A stretch of DNA of 64,000 nucleotides from Micromonospora sp. NBC_00389. Its GTDB lineage: Bacteria; Actinomycetota; Actinomycetes; Mycobacteriales; Micromonosporaceae. The stretch lies in the NCBI RefSeq assembly GCF_036059255.1, contig NZ_CP107947.1:5766001-5830000 (forward strand), read 5' to 3'. The stretch's first letter is position 1. Every line of letters starts with the position of its first letter. The position numbers and the translations under genes were made by a program. Positions 59,986 through 64,000 of this stretch are shown here, in pieces. Under the pieces are notes generated by a model. It ran no database searches. It worked only from the letters and a program-made list of their open reading frames with translations, and was not told the origin of the DNA.

Positions 59986-60168
59986 TCAGCAGACGCAGTG
60001 GCAGCAGGCCGTGGTGTGGCCGGTGGTCGCGGCGGCACCGCCGGCCACCGTCTCCAGCTGGTCACGGTCCAGCTCGACCACGCCGGCCGGGTGGCTCTCC
60101 ACGGCCTCGGCCGAGGCGGCGCGGCGATACTCGTCCTTCCAGCTGCTGACGATGTCGGTGATGGACAT
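59986..60168 (-). CDS. lanA: Lanthipeptide precursor LanA
   Basis: A 60-residue precursor with a strong ribosome binding site (AAAGGAG, start ATG 60168). The leader (residues 1-44) is helical and acidic: MSITDIVSSWKDEYRRAA ... ELDRDQLETVAGG, with the double-glycine site for the C39 protease. The predicted core is AAATTGHTTACCHCVC (16 residues): four Thr, four Cys, no Ser, with all Thr before all Cys and a C-terminal Cys. The last feature and LanD predict an aminovinyl-methylcysteine ring, as in mersacidin-type peptides, which also end in a CxC. Ring topology is not predictable by eye. I see no second precursor. Confidence 0.9.
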   Translation of the reverse strand: MSITDIVSSWKDEYRRAASAEAVESHPAGVVELDRDQLETVAGGAAATTGHTTACCHCVC

Positions 60169-60489
60169 TCAGGGCTCCTTTCACGACGACCGCCGGCCTG
60201 CCCGGCGGTCGCTGGCAGAAACAGCCTCCGTGCCAGGGGGGTGCCGGCACATGAGTAGCCGGTACCTCACCCCCGACCGGCGCTGTCACGGTCGTGACAA
60301 CCGAATCGGCGGATCGGGGCGTCAGGTGTGCAGGCGTGTCTGGAAGGCGACGGCACCACCCGTCAGGGTGTGTGAGGGTGAGGCCCGCGCCACCCAGACC
60401 GCTGTGCGCACGACCGGCTGTGAGAGCGGGTCGAGACGGAGATGGCGACCGGGCCCGGGGCGGGAACCCGGCCGGGTTGAAGGGGTTCC
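60169..60489. promoter_or_regulatory. Divergent control region of the lan operon and the LAL regulator
   Basis: 321 bases hold the promoters of lanA (reverse) and the LAL gene (forward). A perfect palindrome TGTCACGGTCGTGACA lies at 60284-60299. A second imperfect stem pairs GGGGGTG (60237-60243) with CACCCCC (60268-60274), continued by CCGG/CCGG, and contains GTGCCGGCAC. These are the best candidates for activator or repressor binding. No ORF is supported here. Confidence 0.55.
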
Positions 60490-63126
60490 GTGTCTGCACC
60501 AGGAGGCTTCGTCGACGGAGACGCCGGATGGCCCTTCGTTGGCCGGATGCGCGAGCGGGACCGGGCGGTCGAGGCCCTCACCGCGCCGGCGGGTCAGGGG
60601 GTCCTGCTCACCGGCGATGCCGGGGTGGGAAAGAGCCGGCTGTTGGAGGAGGTGCTGGATCACGCGCTACGACGGCAACATGTCGTACTGCGGGTCACCG
60701 CCACGCCAGGCTGGCGCGGCGTACCGTTCGGCGTGCTCGCCAGCCGCCTGCCGCAGCCGTCGGACGCGAGCGTGGCCGACGTCTTCCGGGACGCGGAGCG
60801 CCGCCTGCGCGAGGTCGCGGCGGGCCGGGGCGTGGTGGTCGGCGTGGACGACCTCAACTGGCTGGACGACGCGTCCGCCGCACTGCTCGAACGTCTCGTG
60901 GCGGGGGGCACCGTGCGAGTGGTGGCGAGCGTGCGCGGCGCCGCCCTGGACGCCGCGCCGGTGGCGGCGCTACGACGGTCCCGAGCCGTCGACCGGGTCC
61001 ACGTGCCACCGCTGAACCCGGACGAGACCGCCCTGCTGGTCCGCGAAGGGCTCGGTGGCCCGGTCGACGGTCTGACCCTCGGCGCGCTGTGGCGGATCAG
61101 TCAGGGCAACCCGCTCTTCCTGCGTGAGGCGGTGCGGTGTGGGCTGCGCGACGGCGGCCTGGTCCAGCGCGACGGGATGTGGACGTGGCCGGCCGAGTCA
61201 CTGTGTCCCACTCATCTGGCCGACCTCATCGAGCAGACCCTCGGCACGCTCACCCCGGAGGAGGCCGAGGCGCTGCAGTACGTCGCTCATGCCGAACCGG
61301 CGCCACTGGCCCTGATCGAGCGGACGGTGGACCCGCTCGTCGCGGAACGGCTCGAGGAACGGGGCCTGATCCGCCTGGTCCGCCACGATGCGGCGGTGCT
61401 GGTGCAGACCGGCCACCCGCTGTACGCCGAGGTGGTCCGCAACCGCACCGGGGCGCTGCGGGCCCGCCGGCTGCGCCGGACCCTGGCCGAGGCACTCGCC
61501 GCGGTGGACGGCGGCACTGACGACCGGGCACGGATCGCGGCCTGGCGCTGCGAGGCGGACCTGCCGGTCAACGCGGACGACCTGCTGGTGGCGTCGGAGT
61601 ACGCGCTACGCCGGCACGACGCGGTGCTGGCCGAACGGCTGGGCCGCCGAATCGACTCCGCGCGCGGCGACTGGCAGGTGGGTCGAGCACTGGTGGCGCA
61701 GGGGCGCAGCGACGAAGCGGACGGGTACCTGGCCCGCGCGGCGGCCGACCTCACCGACCCGCGGGACCGCGCGGAGGCGACGGCGCTGCGGGCCTTGAAC
61801 ATGTACTGGGGAGGTCGACGGCCCGACCGTGCCCGTGCGGTGATCGACGCGGGCCGCCGCGAGCTGCCCACCGAGGCACTTTCCGGGCTGCTCGCCGCAG
61901 AGGTGGGGGTCGCGGCGTTCGGCGGCGACGCGGGCGGTGCCCGGGCGTCCATGGCGCGGTTGGCCGCCGATCGGCCCCGGGACCCCCTGCTGGCGACGGC
62001 CGTCGCGGCGCTGCTCCCGTACCTGCTGCTGTTCAGCGGGCAGCCGGGACGGGCGGTGCGGATGTTCGACACCGGCGACGTCGACATCCCGGAGACCTGG
62101 CCGACGATGCGGGCCGCGACGCAGGCCTGCCACGTGCAGTCCCTGCTGTTGTCCGGACGGCTGCACGAGGCCGAACGACTGGCTCAGTGCTACTACCAGG
62201 ACGCGGTGGCCCGGGGCGTCGCGGACGCGGTCGGGCTGCTCGCCTTCTCCCGGGGCAAGTGTGCCTATCACGCCGGGCAGATGCGCCGGTCGATGCGCTG
62301 GCTGCACGAGGCGCGCACCCTCGCCGCCAACACCCTGTTCCCGATCCGGGACTACGTGCTGTCGGCCAACGCCTACGTGGCGGCGCAGTTGGGTGAGCTG
62401 GCCGAGAGCAGACGACTGCTGCGGCAGCTCATCGACGACCGTGCCGACGGCGACGGGAACTCCGGCGGCCTGGTGGCCATCGACGCCGAGCTGACCACGG
62501 CCTGGCTGACCGCCGCCGAGGGACGGCCGGCCACGGCCACCGCCATGCTGCGCGAGCTGCACGGGCGGGCTGAGCAGGCGACGACGGTCACGGTCGAGTG
62601 CCTGCACCTGCTCTCCCGCCTGGAGCCCAGCGTCGCGACCGCTGAGCAACTGGCCAAGGCCACGGCCGACTGTGACAGTCCGCTGTTCGAACTGTGGTCC
62701 GACTACGCCCACGCGCTCGCCGGCGACGACCCGGCGGCGCTGGAACGGGTCGGCACCGCGCTGGAGGCCAGTGGATACCTGACGCTCGGCTTGGAGGCGG
62801 TGGTCGCCGCCGAGGCGGCGTGCGGGCGCCGCGGCGACCAACGCCGGGCGAACCTGCTGGCCCGTCGGGCGGATCTGCTACGGGAACGGTGCGACGGATA
62901 CTGGCCGCCCCTGAGCCCTCGGCCAACGGACCGGGACGGGCTGACTCCGCGGGAACGGCAGATCTGCGAACTGGCCTCGACCGGGCACGACAACGCGGCG
63001 ATCGCGGCGGAGTTGGTGTTGTCGGTGCGGACCGTGGAGAACCATCTTCAGCGGGCGTACGTCAAGCTCGGCGTGCGGGGCCGGAACGGACTGACCAAGG
63101 CGATCGACGCACGGCAGGCCGGTTGA
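60490..63126 (+). CDS. Large ATP-binding LuxR-family (LAL) regulator
   Basis: An 878-residue LAL regulator. The N-terminal AAA/NACHT-like ATPase has Walker A GDAGVGKS (42-49) and Walker B VVVGVDDLNWLDDASAALLERL near residue 115. A long helical TPR-like middle part follows, then a C-terminal LuxR helix-turn-helix (about 815-875: LTPRERQICELASTGHDNAAIAAELVLSVRTVENHLQRAYVKLGVRGRNGL). GTG 60490 has GAAGGGG upstream. It is divergent from lanA, the usual place for a pathway-specific activator in actinomycete biosynthetic clusters. The signal it senses is unknown. Confidence 0.93.
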   Translation: MSAPGGFVDGDAGWPFVGRMRERDRAVEALTAPAGQGVLLTGDAGVGKSRLLEEVLDHALRRQHVVLRVTATPGWRGVPFGVLASRLPQPSDASVADVFRDAERRLREVAAGRGVVVGVDDLNWLDDASAALLERLVAGGTVRVVASVRGAALDAAPVAALRRSRAVDRVHVPPLNPDETALLVREGLGGPVDGLTLGALWRISQGNPLFLREAVRCGLRDGGLVQRDGMWTWPAESLCPTHLADLIEQTLGTLTPEEAEALQYVAHAEPAPLALIERTVDPLVAERLEERGLIRLVRHDAAVLVQTGHPLYAEVVRNRTGALRARRLRRTLAEALAAVDGGTDDRARIAAWRCEADLPVNADDLLVASEYALRRHDAVLAERLGRRIDSARGDWQVGRALVAQGRSDEADGYLARAAADLTDPRDRAEATALRALNMYWGGRRPDRARAVIDAGRRELPTEALSGLLAAEVGVAAFGGDAGGARASMARLAADRPRDPLLATAVAALLPYLLLFSGQPGRAVRMFDTGDVDIPETWPTMRAATQACHVQSLLLSGRLHEAERLAQCYYQDAVARGVADAVGLLAFSRGKCAYHAGQMRRSMRWLHEARTLAANTLFPIRDYVLSANAYVAAQLGELAESRRLLRQLIDDRADGDGNSGGLVAIDAELTTAWLTAAEGRPATATAMLRELHGRAEQATTVTVECLHLLSRLEPSVATAEQLAKATADCDSPLFELWSDYAHALAGDDPAALERVGTALEASGYLTLGLEAVVAAEAACGRRGDQRRANLLARRADLLRERCDGYWPPLSPRPTDRDGLTPRERQICELASTGHDNAAIAAELVLSVRTVENHLQRAYVKLGVRGRNGLTKAIDARQAG

Positions 63127-63164
63127 GGGCGGCTGCGACCGCACGGCACCCGTCCAGCATCCGG

Positions 63165-63188
63165 TGACCCGGCGCCATGGCCGGGTCA
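63165..63188. terminator. Stem-loop between convergent LAL and membrane protein genes
   Basis: TGACCCGGC (63165-63173) pairs with GCCGGGTCA (63180-63188) around a 6-base loop; it lies between two convergent gene ends and could terminate both. Confidence 0.65.
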
Positions 63189-63214
63189 GCCGGTGCGCCG
63201 GGTCAGCCGGTGCG
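63181..63214. repeat. 17-bp direct tandem repeat at a gene end
   Basis: CCGGGTCAGCCGGTGCG occurs twice in perfect tandem (63181-63197, 63198-63214). The second copy includes the stop and last codons of the membrane protein gene, suggesting a recent duplication that also copied the gene's 3' end. Confidence 0.85.
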
Positions 63215-63646
63215 CCGGGAGCGGGCCAGAGCCAGCCCACCGAGGACCATGGCGATCAGCCCCACCACCAGGGCCACGTAGGCCCCGCCTCGCCCGTTGC
63301 CGGTGCCGATGCCGCTGTCGGAGGTGGCCACCACCAGCCCGCCGAGGGCCAGGCCGATCAGCCCTCCGGCCAGGGCCATGGTGGCCCCGAGGAGCCCGTT
63401 GCTGGTGCCGATACGACCGGTGGGGCGGGCCAGCGCCAGCCCACCGATGATCGCGCCGGCCAGCCCCAGCACGGCGGCCACGCTTGCCCCGAGTCGCCCG
63501 GCGCTCATGGCGTAGACATCGGCGGCGGTCGGCTGGGCCGAGACGTTCGCTACCGCCGGTGCGGCGAACCCGAAACCTCCGAGCAGGACGGCTCCGGCCA
63601 CGGTGAGTACACGTCGGACTGACGTCAGGGCTCCCGGTGGGTTCAT
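63203..63646 (-). CDS. Repetitive Gly/Ala-rich membrane protein (DUF6223-like)
   Basis: A 147-residue protein with a signal peptide (VLTVAGAVLLGGFGFAAPAVA) followed by three related hydrophobic units of the form GLxGaxIGGLALARptGRIGTsNG (near residues 60, 88 and 122). It ends VLGGLALARSRRTG. This internal triplication matches DUF6223-type actinomycete proteins of unknown function. ATG 63646 follows GGAGAGAAC. It is convergent with the lanthipeptide regulator gene; whether it belongs to the cluster, for instance as immunity, is not shown by the sequence. Confidence 0.75.
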   Translation of the reverse strand: MNPPGALTSVRRVLTVAGAVLLGGFGFAAPAVANVSAQPTAADVYAMSAGRLGASVAAVLGLAGAIIGGLALARPTGRIGTSNGLLGATMALAGGLIGLALGGLVVATSDSGIGTGNGRGGAYVALVVGLIAMVLGGLALARSRRTG

Positions 63647-63875
63647 GTTCTCTCCAAATTCGTGCGGCTGCCTGCCGAGGTTTCGGATGCCGCCTGATCA
63701 TGTCGCCGGGCGCACCGCCAGTCGTCCAGCAGATGCAGGCAATTCGCGCTGCCGCCGATGACGCACCCGACTACTGCGGACGCCGCAGGCGCCGGGAAGG
63801 TACTGCGTTCGCGGTAGACAGCCGCTCGTCCGTGAGCAGGAGTCGCCAGCAGCGACATCGGACTAAGGTGCGGCC

Positions 63876-64000
63876 ATGAGCACAGGACGGTCCGGCGATC
63901 GGGCCGCTGTCACCGATTGGGCGATCGCCGTTTGCGTGGCAGCGGTGCTGGTGGTCGCCGGGCTGTCCGAGAACCACTCCACCACGGACCTTGACCTACT
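63876..64000 (+). CDS. Membrane protein, N-terminal 41 codons only (runs off the right edge)
   Basis: ATG 63876 opens a frame that stays open to the window end. A short charged start (MSTGRSGDRAAVTDW) is followed by one clear hydrophobic segment (AIAVCVAAVLVVAGL). The pattern is that of the first transmembrane helix of a sensor histidine kinase of the NarX/DesK type, but too little is visible to assign it. Confidence 0.5.
   Translation, partial: MSTGRSGDRAAVTDWAIAVCVAAVLVVAGLSENHSTTDLDL

Noticed and set aside
59895..60065. Upstream extension of LanM by 57 residues
   Set aside because: It would overlap lanA and the hairpin, is rich in Pro/Arg, and lacks a ribosome binding site; ATG 59894 has one.
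57009..60149. A 1046-codon forward-strand open frame over lanM and lanA
   Set aside because: It is the antisense shadow of lanM. The reverse-strand protein has complete LanM motifs; the forward product is low-complexity Gly/Arg/Val with no family.
1..64000. CRISPR array, tRNA or rRNA genes
   Set aside because: No regularly spaced repeats were seen beyond the GGCGT and 17-bp tandem repeats, and no cloverleaf or rRNA-like sequence was recognised by eye. A tRNAscan run would be decisive.

Overview
The window is very GC-rich chromosomal DNA from a filamentous actinomycete, most likely a Micromonospora or close relative in Micromonosporaceae. Evidence: many GTG starts with GGAGG-type ribosome binding sites, an RbpA homologue, an Lnt plus polyprenol-phosphate mannose synthase pair, a mycothiol-type DinB protein, a deazaflavin-type (F420) reductase, a secreted GH18 chitinase with a ricin-type C-terminus, and a LAL/LuxR regulator next to a class II lanthipeptide cluster. 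The genus is inferred from gene content, not from a marker gene.

Layout. 0-5 kb: the edge of a divergent gene, an AraC regulator, and a decayed Tn3-family region (a reverse-strand transposase scrap, a candidate terminal repeat and a 5'-truncated transposase) ending at a RibD_C reductase. 5-9.7 kb: an ECF sigma factor with a SnoaL tail, a PadR-DUF1048-DUF1048 operon behind a repeated operator, a GNAT, a 2-hydroxyacid dehydrogenase and a TPR-like protein. 9.8-14.9 kb: nagZ-namZ-serine hydrolase, a secreted muropeptide-degrading operon with its own promoter and terminator. 14.9-28.2 kb: mostly single genes. They include a TetR-controlled monooxygenase/SDR/MFS locus with two matching operators, rbpA with a SigR-like promoter, and fxsA-ppm1-lnt.

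28.7-37.0 kb: a lysine-fermentation-type set. kamA (L-lysine to L-beta-lysine) is divergent from kdd, an amidohydrolase, a 35-codon ORF, kamD, kamE, kal and a MutL-type reactivase. From the amidohydrolase onward every junction is a 4-nt stop/start overlap. The expected cleavage enzyme Kce is not in the window. 37-46 kb: a NodB deacetylase, CsbD, a phosphatase overlapping an Lrp regulator, an acyl-CoA dehydrogenase/M24 peptidase pair, a frameshifted chitinase, and an HxlR-peroxiredoxin fusion regulator divergent from an MFS exporter across a perfect palindrome.

46-53 kb: small or damaged genes. These are a flap-type exonuclease, a FUSC remnant, a frameshifted MFS gene beside a MarR regulator with a palindrome, a holin-like membrane protein and a methyltransferase tail. 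53.2-63.1 kb: a compact class II lanthipeptide cluster. The 60-aa precursor LanA is modified by LanM (rings), LanD is predicted to decarboxylate its C-terminal cysteine, and LanT (C39 peptidase-ABC) is predicted to cleave at the GG site and export it. A DUF3105 membrane protein is translationally linked to this operon and a large LAL regulator is divergent. A strong stem-loop between lanA and lanM probably sets their expression ratio. The right edge holds a repetitive membrane protein (DUF6223-like) and the start of a truncated membrane protein gene.
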